This document shows positions 17,560 to 28,300 of a DNA stretch of 64,000 nt, one piece after another. A program made the translations under genes and the position numbers. The stretch's first letter is position 1. Every line of letters starts with the position of its first letter. Below the pieces are notes generated by a model, which had not been told where the DNA came from, ran no database searches, and was given only the letters and a program-made list of their open reading frames with translations. Where the stretch lies: contig NZ_CBDDJA010000001.1 in NCBI RefSeq assembly GCF_965229315.1, positions 1 through 64,000 of the forward strand. Reading direction: 5' to 3'. The DNA comes from Pelomonas sp965229315 (GTDB lineage: Bacteria; Pseudomonadota; Gammaproteobacteria; Burkholderiales; Burkholderiaceae_C).

Positions 17560-19335
17560 ATGGCCCACAGCGACTGGACCCCCAACTACGGCGAACTCGA
17601 CGCCACGGCCCCCACCTGGGCGGCCAAGCGCCCGGTGCGCATCGCGCTGCTCGGCGACTTCGGCGCCGGCGCCGCGGCCGGCCGGCTGGACACCGGCGAC
17701 GACCTGGCGCGCCACAAGCCGAAGTCCGTCGAGTTCGATTCCCTGGAGGACTGGCTGGGCCAGCAGGACCTGACGCTGACACTGCCCATCGGCAGCAAGC
17801 GCGGCGGCGTGAAGGTGCCCATCACCGACCTGGAGTCCTTGCACCCCGACACGCTGTTCCGCGAGCTGGACCTGTTCCGCAAGCTCAACGACCTGCGCAA
17901 GCGGCTGAACAACACCGCCACCTTCGACAAGGCCGCGGCCGAGGTCGCCAAGCTGGCCGGCGTGAAGAAGAAAGCCTCGCGCGCCGGCCGCGGCGTGCGC
18001 GCCCGGGGTTCGGCACCCGCAGCCGGCGCCAAGCTGGACGACTTCGCGCGCCTGACCGGCCGCACCAGCGTGCCGGCCAGCGACGGTGGCATCGACGCGC
18101 TGCTGCGCGACGTCATCGGCCCCTTCGTCGTGCCCTCGGCCAAGCCCGAGAAGGTCGCGCTGCTGAAGACGCTGGACAGTTCCATCGCCGACGGCATGCG
18201 CGCCGTGCTGCACCAGCCCGACTTCCAGACCACCGAGTCGCTGTGGCGCGGCGTGGACTTCCTGCTGCGCCGCCTGGAGACCGGGCCGATGCTGCAGGTG
18301 CACCTGATCGACATCAGCGCCGAGGAGTTTGCTGCCGACCTGAGCGCCGCGGACGACCTGACGGACAGCGGCCTGTACCGCCTGCTCGTCGAGCAGCCCA
18401 GCCAGTCCAAGGACGGCGGCTACACCTACATCGCCGGCCTCTACGAGTTCGAGGCCACGCCGCCGCACACCGAGCTGCTGGGCCGCATGGCCAGGATCGC
18501 CGACGCGGCGGGCGCCACGTTCTTCACCGCGATGGCCGTGGACGACCTGGCCAACCCGAAGAAGCCGCCGCACCCGCTGGTGGCCGACGCCTTCGACGCG
18601 CTGAAGGCGCTGCCCGCGGCCAAGCGCCTGAGCCTGCTCGGCCCGCGCTTCATGCTGCGCCATCCCTACGGCAAGAAGAGCGACCCGATCTCGTCGTTCG
18701 CCTTCGAGGAGTTCACGGCGGCCGACGGCCTGGCCGGCATGCTGTGGGGCCACCCGGCGCTGCTGGCGCTGACGGTGCTGGCCGGCCAGGGCGGCACGCC
18801 CACGGTGAACGACCTGCCGTTCCACCACTTCGTCGATGCCGACGGCGACAGCACGGCGCTGCCCAGCACCGAGCGCTTCATCTCGACGGCCGCGGTGTCG
18901 GCGCTGGGCGGCTGGGGCATCGGTGCGTTGGTGGCGCACAAGGGCGAGCCCAGCGTGCGGCTGTCGGGGCTGGGCAGCATCGCCGCGGCGGGCGCGGCGT
19001 CCAAGGCCGGCGCGCGCGCGGGCATCGAGATGAGCGTGCGCGCCAAGCTGGCCGAGGATGCGGCCCAGCCGGCCAAGCGCGGCAAGTCGGCGGAGGCCGA
19101 CGAATCCGGCAGCGACAACGCCGGGGCATCGTCCAGTTCGGACGAGCTGGACTTCAGCAGCAGCGACGACTCGTCGTCGGGGTCCAGCGACGACACCGAC
19201 CTGGACGCGCTGCTCGCCGGCCTGGGGGGCGACGACGACAGCAGCGGCGACACGCCGTCCGACGACAGCGCGTCGTCGTCCTCGGATGACGACATGGATC
19301 CGGAACTGGCGGCGCTACTGAAGTCGCTGGGCTGA
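17560..19335 (+). CDS. Composite TssB-like/TssC-like T6SS sheath-related protein with acidic tail
   Basis: This 591-residue protein combines two sheath families. Residues ~24-130 resemble TssB (PVRIALLGDFGA, KSVEFDSLEDWL, DLESLHPDTLFRELDLFRKL). After a basic linker (~135-165), residues ~178-475 follow TssC (HQPDFQTTESLWRGVDFLL, LQVHLIDISAEEF, SLLGPRFMLRHPYGKK, GMLWGHPALLAL, ALGGWGIGALVAHKG). The usual TssC C-terminal domain is absent; instead residues ~505-591 form a Ser/Asp-rich tail holding LDALLAGLGG and PELAALLKSLG. Ordinary tssB and tssC may lie outside the window. It may be a sheath-initiating, capping or adaptor protein; the assignment is by motif reading only. Confidence 0.75.
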   Translation: MAHSDWTPNYGELDATAPTWAAKRPVRIALLGDFGAGAAAGRLDTGDDLARHKPKSVEFDSLEDWLGQQDLTLTLPIGSKRGGVKVPITDLESLHPDTLFRELDLFRKLNDLRKRLNNTATFDKAAAEVAKLAGVKKKASRAGRGVRARGSAPAAGAKLDDFARLTGRTSVPASDGGIDALLRDVIGPFVVPSAKPEKVALLKTLDSSIADGMRAVLHQPDFQTTESLWRGVDFLLRRLETGPMLQVHLIDISAEEFAADLSAADDLTDSGLYRLLVEQPSQSKDGGYTYIAGLYEFEATPPHTELLGRMARIADAAGATFFTAMAVDDLANPKKPPHPLVADAFDALKALPAAKRLSLLGPRFMLRHPYGKKSDPISSFAFEEFTAADGLAGMLWGHPALLALTVLAGQGGTPTVNDLPFHHFVDADGDSTALPSTERFISTAAVSALGGWGIGALVAHKGEPSVRLSGLGSIAAAGAASKAGARAGIEMSVRAKLAEDAAQPAKRGKSAEADESGSDNAGASSSSDELDFSSSDDSSSGSSDDTDLDALLAGLGGDDDSSGDTPSDDSASSSSDDDMDPELAALLKSLG

Positions 19336-19557
19336 CGCGGGCCCGTCCTGCGCGCCAATCACCCGGCGATCCGGGCGCTGCGATGGCGCACGTCGCCCTG
19401 TCATGTCGTCTGTTGAAGCAGCGGCTTCGCGAACGGCCCTGAAGCGATGCTGCGCTGGAACCAGCGTGGCGCGTTTGCCACCAAGGAACGACGCGATCAG
19501 GGCATGCGCCGCGTGATCGCATGCCGACCCGCTGCAACCCAACCCAAGAGCACAGCG

Positions 19558-20826
19558 ATGAAACTCACCTTCGACGACACCTTCAACATCTCGGCCTACG
19601 GCGGCAAGCTCTTCCAGGCGGACCCGCTGAAGCTGGACTACTCGCTGGACATCCCCGACGTCGAGACCGCCACGCCCGAGGGCAAGGAGGTCCAGAAGCT
19701 GGTCAATGCGGCCTGGTCGGCCAAGATGGCCGCGTGGAAGAAGGACAAGGAGAAGGAATACAAGGACATCCTGAAGCTGACCGAGAAGGCGCTACTGGAA
19801 ACGGCCAAGAAGAAAGGCCCCGAGTTCCTGAAGGCGGCCAAGGGCGACAAGACCCTGGCTTCGAACAAGCTGATGCAGTGGCTCAGCGAAGAGGCCAAGG
19901 GCGCGAACGTGATGATCAAGAACGCGCTCTCGACCTTCGAGGGTGTGTGCCAGAAGTACATGCTCGAGTTGTGGGCCAAGGTGGGCGCCAGCATCGACAA
20001 GAAGTTCAAGACGGCGATCACCAAGGCCAAGGTCAAGGCGGTGCTGAAGATCGTCGGCCTGTCCATCGTCATCGTGGCCGCTGCGGCGCTGACCATCGCC
20101 GGTGCCATCCTGGCCGCCTTGGCCGCGCCGTCCGGCGTCGGCATCATTGCCGGCCTGGGCCTGGCAGCGGGCGGCATCGCCACCATCGCCAGTGCCGTCG
20201 GCCAGATCTACGGCGTCGTGGACAAGACCTGGCCGGACCACAAGAAGGCGGCCAAGAACGTGCGCGACAAGCTCATCGTGCTGAAGGATGCGCTGGTCTA
20301 TGAAGAGGCCAAGATGGACAAGAAGAGCGACGGCACCAAGCTCGGTCCGAAGGAGAAGCTCAAGCTGCTGCTGGGCAACGTGAAGGGCAAGCAGAAGGAC
20401 GTCAACGATGGCCTGAAGGCGCTCGCCATGTGGACCGGCAAGATGCTCATCGACATCGAGAAGAGCGGCCAGGCGGAACTCAAGCTCGAGAGCAAGCTCG
20501 ACGAGTTGGACGAACTGCTCAAGAAGGCGACCGACGAGAAGCAGATCGCCGACATCAAGAAGCAGCAGGCCGCAGGCGTCAAAGAGATTTTTGCATTGCG
20601 CGGTGCCCGCGAGAATGCCCGCCGCTACCTGAAGCGCTACAACGAAATCTGCGATGAAGCCATCAAGGTGATGGCGGAAGAAGAGAAGCTGACCGCCAGC
20701 AAGCTCGGCACCGTGGTGAGCAAGATCGAAAGTGTGATGGCCTCCAAGGAAATGGAGACGCTGATCACCATCGGCAAGGGCACGGTCGAATTCATGAAGG
20801 GGTTCATGAAGTTCGCCAAGATGTGA
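19558..20826 (+). CDS. Lysine-rich helical protein with central membrane hairpin; T6SS effector candidate
   Basis: The start at 19558 is taken because the upstream part of the frame is not coding-like. The 422-residue protein is highly helical and lysine/glutamate-rich, with two adjacent hydrophobic segments (~163-190 and ~193-218, rich in Ala, Gly and Ile) forming a likely membrane hairpin between long charged helices. There is no signal peptide. Its lysine-rich (AAG) codon use differs from its neighbours. The layout recalls helical-bundle pore-formers, and its position at the end of a T6SS cluster suggests an effector, but I recognise no family and see no adjacent immunity gene. Confidence 0.7.
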   Translation: MKLTFDDTFNISAYGGKLFQADPLKLDYSLDIPDVETATPEGKEVQKLVNAAWSAKMAAWKKDKEKEYKDILKLTEKALLETAKKKGPEFLKAAKGDKTLASNKLMQWLSEEAKGANVMIKNALSTFEGVCQKYMLELWAKVGASIDKKFKTAITKAKVKAVLKIVGLSIVIVAAAALTIAGAILAALAAPSGVGIIAGLGLAAGGIATIASAVGQIYGVVDKTWPDHKKAAKNVRDKLIVLKDALVYEEAKMDKKSDGTKLGPKEKLKLLLGNVKGKQKDVNDGLKALAMWTGKMLIDIEKSGQAELKLESKLDELDELLKKATDEKQIADIKKQQAAGVKEIFALRGARENARRYLKRYNEICDEAIKVMAEEEKLTASKLGTVVSKIESVMASKEMETLITIGKGTVEFMKGFMKFAKM

Positions 20827-20866
20827 CGGCCGTGCGGGCTCACGGGGCTCGCGGCAGCCTGATCGA

Positions 20867-20891
20867 AGAACCCGCCATCGGCGGGTTCTTT
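20867..20891. terminator. Bidirectional terminator between convergent genes
   Basis: AGAACCCGCC (20867-20876) and GGCGGGTTCT (20880-20889) form a perfect 10-bp stem with a three-base loop, flanked by A-rich and T-rich ends. It lies 40 bases after the plus-strand gene and 17 bases after the caspase-like gene, so it can serve both. Confidence 0.85.
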
Positions 20892-20907
20892 GCATTGCGC
20901 GGCCTGG

Positions 20908-22311
20908 CTACTTGCGCACGTTGTCCAGGTCCGGCGGCGGGGTGTAGCCCAGGTCGCGGGCACGCGACTCGAACTGCGAGGCCAGCAGCGGCTGGCCGGT
21001 GTTGCGGAAGTGCACGGCCAGCTCGTAGCTCGCGATGCCGTTGCCCAGAGCGACCGCGAACTGCATCCAGCCTTCGTAGCGCGACTGCGTCGCCGACGAG
21101 CCGTTGAACGCGCGAAAGCGTTCCGCCATGCGCGCCGCCGCATCCTTGTCGCCACGGCCGCAGCGCAGCAGGTCCTGGCGGTGATCGGTGGGCAGGGTGT
21201 CGCTCAGCGAGAAGGCCGATTTGTACAGCCGCACGTCGTTGCGCTGCAGTGCCTTGACGGCCACCCGCGCGCCATCACGCGCCACCTGCACGCCGGGCGC
21301 GAAGCGGCTGTCCGGTCGCGCCTTCAGGAACATTTCCGCCGCCTGTGCCACCTCGGCCGGCCAGGCGATCTGCTCCAGCGTCTTCAGCAGCGTTTCCTCG
21401 TCGGCGTCGCTGATCTCCGGCGTCGCGGGTGCGCCCACACGCCGCGGCTCGACGGTCAGTCGCACGCGGGTGTGGTCGGCGATGAACGGGTCCTGGGCCA
21501 GTTGCCGGACCGCGGCGACCGGGTGGTTGAGCATGGTCTCGCGCACGTCGGTGCGCACGAGTTGCATCAGTTCGGGGAAGGTGGTCTCGCCCGACACGCT
21601 GCCCAGCAGCTTGACCAGCGAGCCGGTGTAGAACGTGTTCTGCGTCTCCACCGCGGGCGCGATGGCGGGCTTGCCGGCGCCGGTGGAGAAGCTGATCAGG
21701 CAACCCGGCGGCGCCTCGACCTGGTTCAGCCCCGCCACTTCACCCGCGCGCAGGCCGGTGCGGCAGGCGTCCACCACGGCGATCAGCATGCCGTCGCGCC
21801 GCGGCGGCAGGCGGCGCACCACGTCGCTGAGCAGTTGCACGCTGCCGACCTGCAGCGCCTCGCCCTTGGACGACGGGTTCAGCCCTGCGGGCAGCAGCAG
21901 GTTGGACGCGTCCACCTGCACGCCGTGGCCGGTGAAGTAAAAGAAGATCGTCGCGTCCGGCGGGCTGGCGGCGGCCTCGGTGATGAAGTTCTCCAGCGCG
22001 CGGCGCGAGGCCGGCAGATCCAGGTCCAGCGCCGACGTGACCTTGAAGCCGCGCTGCTCCAGCGCCCCCTCCAGGTCGCGCAGGTTCTTGGGGATGGGCG
22101 GCAGGTCGAACGGCGTCGGGTAGTTGCGGTTGCCCAGCAGCAGCGCGAGGCGGATCTCGCTGCTCGGCGACTTCGCGGCATTGCCGTAGCCCGGCGCGGC
22201 CGCGCGGGCAGCCGCCGGCAGCAGCGGCGCGGCCAGGCCGCCCAGCAAGGACGTGCACAGCACGCGGCGCCCCAGCTGGGGCACGGGAGAGTTGGCATCG
22301 GTACAGCTCAT
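20908..22311 (-). CDS. Secreted caspase-like (peptidase C14) protein with C-terminal Sel1-like region
   Basis: The 467-residue protein starts with a signal sequence with paired arginines (GRRVLCTSLLGGLAAP, cleavage near ARA-AAP), possibly Tat-type. Residues ~52-290 form a caspase fold with LALLLGNRNYP, the catalytic His129 in FYFTGHGVQ and Cys183 in AVVDACRTG. The region after ~340 contains a Sel1/TPR-like unit (GDKDAAARMAERF, then ALGNGIASYELAVHF). Its ATG overlaps the tpsA stop (ATGA, 22308-22311), so translation is coupled to the exoprotein. It may process or regulate TpsA at the envelope; the substrate is unknown. Confidence 0.88.
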   Translation of the reverse strand: MSCTDANSPVPQLGRRVLCTSLLGGLAAPLLPAAARAAAPGYGNAAKSPSSEIRLALLLGNRNYPTPFDLPPIPKNLRDLEGALEQRGFKVTSALDLDLPASRRALENFITEAAASPPDATIFFYFTGHGVQVDASNLLLPAGLNPSSKGEALQVGSVQLLSDVVRRLPPRRDGMLIAVVDACRTGLRAGEVAGLNQVEAPPGCLISFSTGAGKPAIAPAVETQNTFYTGSLVKLLGSVSGETTFPELMQLVRTDVRETMLNHPVAAVRQLAQDPFIADHTRVRLTVEPRRVGAPATPEISDADEETLLKTLEQIAWPAEVAQAAEMFLKARPDSRFAPGVQVARDGARVAVKALQRNDVRLYKSAFSLSDTLPTDHRQDLLRCGRGDKDAAARMAERFRAFNGSSATQSRYEGWMQFAVALGNGIASYELAVHFRNTGQPLLASQFESRARDLGYTPPPDLDNVRK

Positions 22312-25300
22312 GGCGCAGGCTGGCAGCTCAGCACAGGTTGGGTCGCGGGCGTGCAGGAGACGGGCGGACGCGCGCCTTCGCTGCCCTGGGTGGATGGCCG
22401 GCCGGGGCCGACCTCGGCAATGACGCCGGAGCGCAGGCGCACGGTGACATTCTCCGTCCGCACGGTGTCCTGGAAGCGTGCACGGCGCGCGTCCTCGGCA
22501 TCGCCGTTGATGGAAGACAGCGCGCCGGACGCTGCCGGCGTCAATGGCAATACCCCGTTGTAGACCACCGGGATCTCGGCTGCCTGGCTGGCACCGTCGT
22601 GGAAGAAGCGATAGGGCGCGCCGCCCTGCACCTGGCTGCCCACCTTGGGGCCGGCCAGCACGATGACGGACGAGCCCTGGGCGCCGGCCTTGGGCAGCAC
22701 GGTCAGGTAGCCGGCGTTGGGGCCGGCGGTGCGCGCGCCGGTCTCGGTGGAGCCGACCTCGACGTTGATGGGCTGGCCGGCGATGGCACCGAACGCCCCA
22801 GCAATGCCGAAGGCCCCAGCCGCCAGCTCCAGCGTCATGCCGGGCGCGGACAGCGACTTGCCGAGCAGGAACTCGTCGAACGGCAGCCGGGCCACGAGCT
22901 TGGCATCGCCAACGGTGGCGAGCTGGTCGGCGCGGATGTAGACCATGTCGGCCTCGATGCCGCTGCCGCCCACCATCACCTGCTGCCCGGACACATGCAC
23001 CAGCGACTGCACGCCCTGGCTGCCCTTCACGTTGGGCACCCAGGCCGTGCCATAGCCGGCGCCGCTGAGCACCGAGAGCTGGCCCTTGAAGCTGTTGGCG
23101 TCCTGCGCCATCACCACCGAGCCGCCGCCGCTGGCCTGCACGCTCAGCCTGGCGCCTTGGGCCAGCGTGATCGCACCCGCGCTGCTCTGCTGCACGGTGG
23201 CCTCGGCCACGGCCAATGCCACGCCGGCCACCGGGACCTGGGCCGTGCCTTGCGGCTTGGCCTTGGCGTCATCGGGCGCAGCGGTGGCGGTCAGGTTCAG
23301 GCTGCCGCCACCAAGCTGCATCTTGCCGTTCAGCGCCAGGCGGTCGGCCGAGATGCTGCCCCCGCTGGACAGCGTCACGTCGCCGAGCTGCAGGTTCTCC
23401 TTGACCGTCACCAGCGCCTGCCCGCCGCTCAGGCCCAGCGGCGTGCCGCTGAACTGGTTGGTGCTGCGGCTGGCGTCGATCAGCGTGCCGCTCAGTGTGA
23501 TGCCGGCCGGGTTCGCCAGCGTCAGGCTGCCGGTGTAGACCTGCTCGGCGCGCGTCGTCAGGTTGCCTGCGAGGCGCACGCTGCCGGCGGCCTGCAGCGA
23601 CGCGAGGGTTTCGCTGCCGCCGAGCTGCAGTTGCGCGCCTGCGGCCACCTGCAGGGCGCTCGCATCCGGCAGCCGCTCGGCCGCCGTCGTGATGAGGCTG
23701 CCACCCAGCACCTGCGTGGCACCGCTGTAGCTGTTGCCGCCGTTGGACAACGTCACCTGCCCTTGCGTGATGACGAGGCTGCCGCGGCCACTGATGGCCT
23801 GGTCCAGCGTGAAGGCGTCGCTGCGCTCCAGGCTCAGCACGCCCTGGTTGCGGATCTCGCCCGAACCCAGGCTGCCGCTGCCGGTCAGCCGCACGGTGCC
23901 GGCCTCGATGGCGGTCGCGCCGCTGTTGCTGGCGGCGGCCGTCAGCGTCAGCGTGCCGGCGCCCTGCTTGACGAGGCCGCCGCTGCCGCTGACGGCGCCG
24001 TCGAAGCGGCTGTCGCGGCCATCGGCGCCGGCCGCCAGGTTGCCGCCATTGAGCGCCAGGCTGCCCGCGCCGTTCAGCGAGGCGACGGCCTGGTCGGCAT
24101 CGGCCCGCACACGCGCGCCGGCGTCGATGGACAGCGCCGTGGCGCCGGCCAGCGCCTGCGCAGTGGCGAGCGCCAGCGTGCCGCCGCTGACCTGCGTGCG
24201 GCCGGTGTAGAGGTTGCGCCCGCCCAGCGTCACGCTGCCCGTGCCGGCCTTGATGAGATTGCCGCTGCCGCTGATGACGCCGTCGAAACGGCTGTCCAGC
24301 CCGCTGGCACCCAGCGTCAGCGTGTAGGGATTGAGCAGCACCCGGCCGCTGCCGGACAGCGCGCCCAGGCCCTGGTCGGACAGCAGCTCCAGCGCAGCGC
24401 CGCCCGCCACGCCGATGCCCACCGTGGCCGGCAGCACGCCCGCGCCCAGCAGTTGCAGCGTGCCTGCATCCACCTGCACGTTGCCCGCCAGCGTGTGGAG
24501 GCCGGCCAGCGTGAAAGTGCCGCTGCCCAGCTTGGCCAGGCCGCCACTGCCGACGATGGCGCCGTCGAAGCGCGTGCTGCCGCCATTGCTGCCGACGCTG
24601 AGCTGTGGTGCCAGCAGGTTCACCGTGCCTGAGCCCGCCAGGGACCCGAGGCTGGCGCTCTGCTGCACCGTCAGCGTCGCGCCGCTCGCCACGGCCACCG
24701 CCGTGGTCGCGTTCAGCGCCGCGCCGCTGGCGAGGATGAGGTTGCCCGCCACGACCTGCGTGGCGCCGGTGTGGGCGCCGCTGCCGGCCAGCGTGAATGC
24801 GCCGGCGCCGAGCTTGGTCAGCCCGCCCGTGCCGTCGACGCTGCCGCTGAACGCCGTGTCCGCGCCATCCGCACCGACGCCGAGCGTGTAGCGGTCCAGC
24901 GCCAACCGGCCGTCACCGCTCAGCGAGCCGGCCGTCTGGTCGTGGCCCAAGGCCAGCACGGCGCCGGCATGCAGCCGCACGGCGCTCGCCGCCGACAGCG
25001 AGCCCGCGCCGTTCGCGCGCAGCGTGCCGGCCACGATGTCGGTCACGCCGCTGTAGCTGTTGCTGCCGGTCAGCGTCAGCGAACCCGCACTGCCCAGGCG
25101 CACACCCTCAGTGCCGCCGATGGCACCGGAGATCGTCAGCCCAACGGCCCCGGCGGCCGGAAGGAAGGTCGTCAGCGCCTGCAGCGTCACCGCGCCGGCC
25201 AGCGTGCCGGTGCCTGACGTGTTGAGCACATTGCCGCCCTGCCCCACGAGCGCCGCACTGAGGGCCGCACCATCGCGCAGGTCCAGCTCGCCGTTCGCGC

Positions 25301-28300
25301 CGAGCTGCACATCGCCGCTGCCGGCGCTGGCCGCCGGTCCCTGCAGCACGACGCGGCCGGACTCGATGCGCGTGCCGCCGCTGTAGCCCTGCGAAGAGCC
25401 GATGGTCAGGCTGCCAGTGCCGTTCATGACCAGCTCGCCGGTGCCGGACAGCGGCCCGGCGAGGTTGATCGCGCCAGCGCCGCCGAGGTCCAGGCGCGTC
25501 GCCACCTGGCTGGCGTTGATGGTGTAGTTCCCCGCACTGACGAGCGTGGCGATGTCGGCGCTGCCGACGGTGATGCTGGGCAGGCTGTTGTCAGCGCGAG
25601 CGAGCGTCAGGACGCCGGCTCCCGCCTTCAGCGTCGTGAGCGCGCCGACGGCCAATGCGCCGCTCTGCGTGATGGCAGCGCCCGTCGCGCTGGTGTCGGC
25701 CAGCAGGTTGCCGTAGCTGCCGCCGCCGAGATCCAGCGCGCCGGCCGACGTGACTTCGAGGCCGCCCGCATCGCCGGTGACCTGCAACCCGTCGCGACGC
25801 ACGGCATCGCCATCGCGCAGCTGCACCCGGCCGAAGCTGCCGCCGTTCTGCGCCTTCAGCAGGACCGCGTTGAAGTCGTTGCCCGCACCCGTGGTGGCGA
25901 GGTCGACCGGCATGGCCGGGCCGTTGGCGATCAGCGTCGTCAGCCCGCTCACCACCAGCGGGCCGGTGCCGACGATGCCGTTCTTCGCGCCGGCCGTCAG
26001 CGTCGTGCTCTGGCCGCCGCCCAGGGTCAGCGTGCCGCCGCTGTTGAGCACCAGCGTTTGCACGTCGCCGCTGAAGGTCAGGCTCCCTGAACTGCTGACG
26101 CTGGCGTTGGCAAAGCCGCCGCCGTTGATGCCCAACACGTTGAACGAGCCCAACCACTGGTTGCCGGGGTTGTTCAGCGCCAGCGTCACCTGACTGCCAT
26201 CGGCAATGAAGGTGGCCGCGCCCGTTACTGTGAGCGCGCCCGTCTGGCCGATTCCGGTGCCGCGCGTGGTGGCGGTCAGGTCGCCACTGGCGGTGCCCAT
26301 CCCGAGGTTGATGTCGCCGTCGGCGTTGAGCCTGAGGTCACGCGTCGTGAAGCTGCCCAGTTGCAGCGCGCCGCTGTTGAACAGGCTCACATCTCCGCCC
26401 TGCAGGCTCACCGAGCCAGCGAACCCATTGGCGGTTTCGTTGAGCTGGATGCTGGCGCCGCCTGCGTTCAGTGCGGTCGCGCCATAGACGCTCAGGCCGC
26501 CAAGGGCCTGGGTGATGGCGCCACCGCTGTGCGCGGTGAGGTCTCCGCCGACAACCCCGGAGCCGAGCTGCAGGCGCCCTGTCGATGCCACCGTCAAGCC
26601 ACCGACCTGGAGACTCCCCAGTGTGAGTGCGCCGGCGTTGTTGATCACCGTCTGGCCGCCGTGCAGATCAACCGTGCCGCCGAAGGTATTGCCCGCCCGG
26701 TCCAGGGTGATGGGGGCGTTTCCGGCGTCAAGGCTCGTCGCGCCGGTGATGGCGAGCGCACCGCTCTGCGTGATGGCGCCGACGCTCTTTGCGCTCAGCC
26801 CTGCGCCCACATTGCCTGCGCCGAGGTTCAGCGTACCACCCACGTTCAACGACAGGCCGCCAACGGTCAGCGCGCCGAGCCGCAGGTCGCCCGCGTTGTT
26901 CAACGCGGTGTCGCTGCCGCTCAGGTTCACCAGGCCTTGCAGGTTGTTGCCAGAGGCGGTCAGCGTGATGGCTGACTGGGCTTGCAGCATTGCCGTGCCG
27001 GCTACGCCAATGCCGTCACCGGCCTGGGTGATCGAGCCACCCAACGCGTGCGCCGTCAGTGCGCCGCCCACACTGCCGCTGCCGAGCACGATGCTGCCGT
27101 TGCTGGTCGCCTCCAGGCTGTTGGCGTTGATGCTGCCGAAACTGAGGCTTGCCTGGTTGAAGACTGACACCTCATTGCCGACCACGCTCAACGCGCCGAT
27201 GAACTGGTTGCCCGCGTTCATCAACGTGATGTTGGCGCCGCCCGCATTGAGCGTGGCGCTGCCCGTCACCAGAAGCGCGCCGGCCTGGGTGATGGCGTTG
27301 CCGTTGCTGGTGGCGGCCAGGTCGCCGCCCACACGGCCCTGGCCGAGGTTGAGGGCGCCAGTCGATATCGCGGCAAGGCTGCCCGTGTTGAGCATGCCCA
27401 GCGTCAGCGCACCCTGGCCGGTGATCCGCGTGGTACCACCAGTGAGTTGCACGGCGGAGCGCCAATGGTTGCCCGCATCCGCCAGCGTGATGGCGCCGGA
27501 GCCCGCCTGCAGGTTGACAAGACCGGCGACGTCCAGCGCGCCGCTCTGCGTGATGTTCGCGCCGGTCGCGCTGGCGTCGGCCAGCAGGCTGGCGTAACTG
27601 CCGCCGCCGAAGTCCAGAGCGCCAGCGGACGTGACCTGCAGATTGCTGGCGTCGCCAGTGACCTTCAGCCCGTCATGCCGGCTGGCATCGCCATCGCGCA
27701 GCTGCACGCGGCCGAAGCTGCCGCCGTTCTGCGCCTTCAGCAGGACCGCGTTGAAGTCGTTGCCCGCACCGGCGGTGGCGAGGTCGACCGGCATGGCCGG
27801 GCCGTTGGCGATCAGCGTCGTCAGCCCGCTCACCACCAACGGGCCGGTGCCGACGATGCCGTTCTTCGCGCCGGCCGTCAGTGTCGTGCTCTGGCCGCCG
27901 CCCAGGGTCAGCGTGCCGCCGCTGTTGAGCACCAGCGTTTGCACGTCGCCGCTGAAGGTCAGGTCCAGCGCGCTGCTGAGGTTGACGCCGATGAAGCTGC
28001 CGCCGTTGATGCCGCGCATGTTGATCGCGCCCAGCAACTGGTTGCCAGGGTCGTCCAGCACCAGGTTGATCTGGCTGCCGTCGGCGATGAAGTTGGCGGC
28101 GCCCTTGACGATCAGCGTCGCGGACTGGCTGATCGCGGTGCCGCGGGTGGTGGCCGTGAGTTCGCCGTTCACCGTGCCGCCACCCAGGTCGATGTCGCCG
28201 CCGGCCGCCAGCTGGAGGTCATGGGCCGTGTAGCTGCCCATGCGCAGCGCACGCTGGTTGACGAGGCTCACGTCGCCGCCCTGCAGCGTGACCGCGCCGA

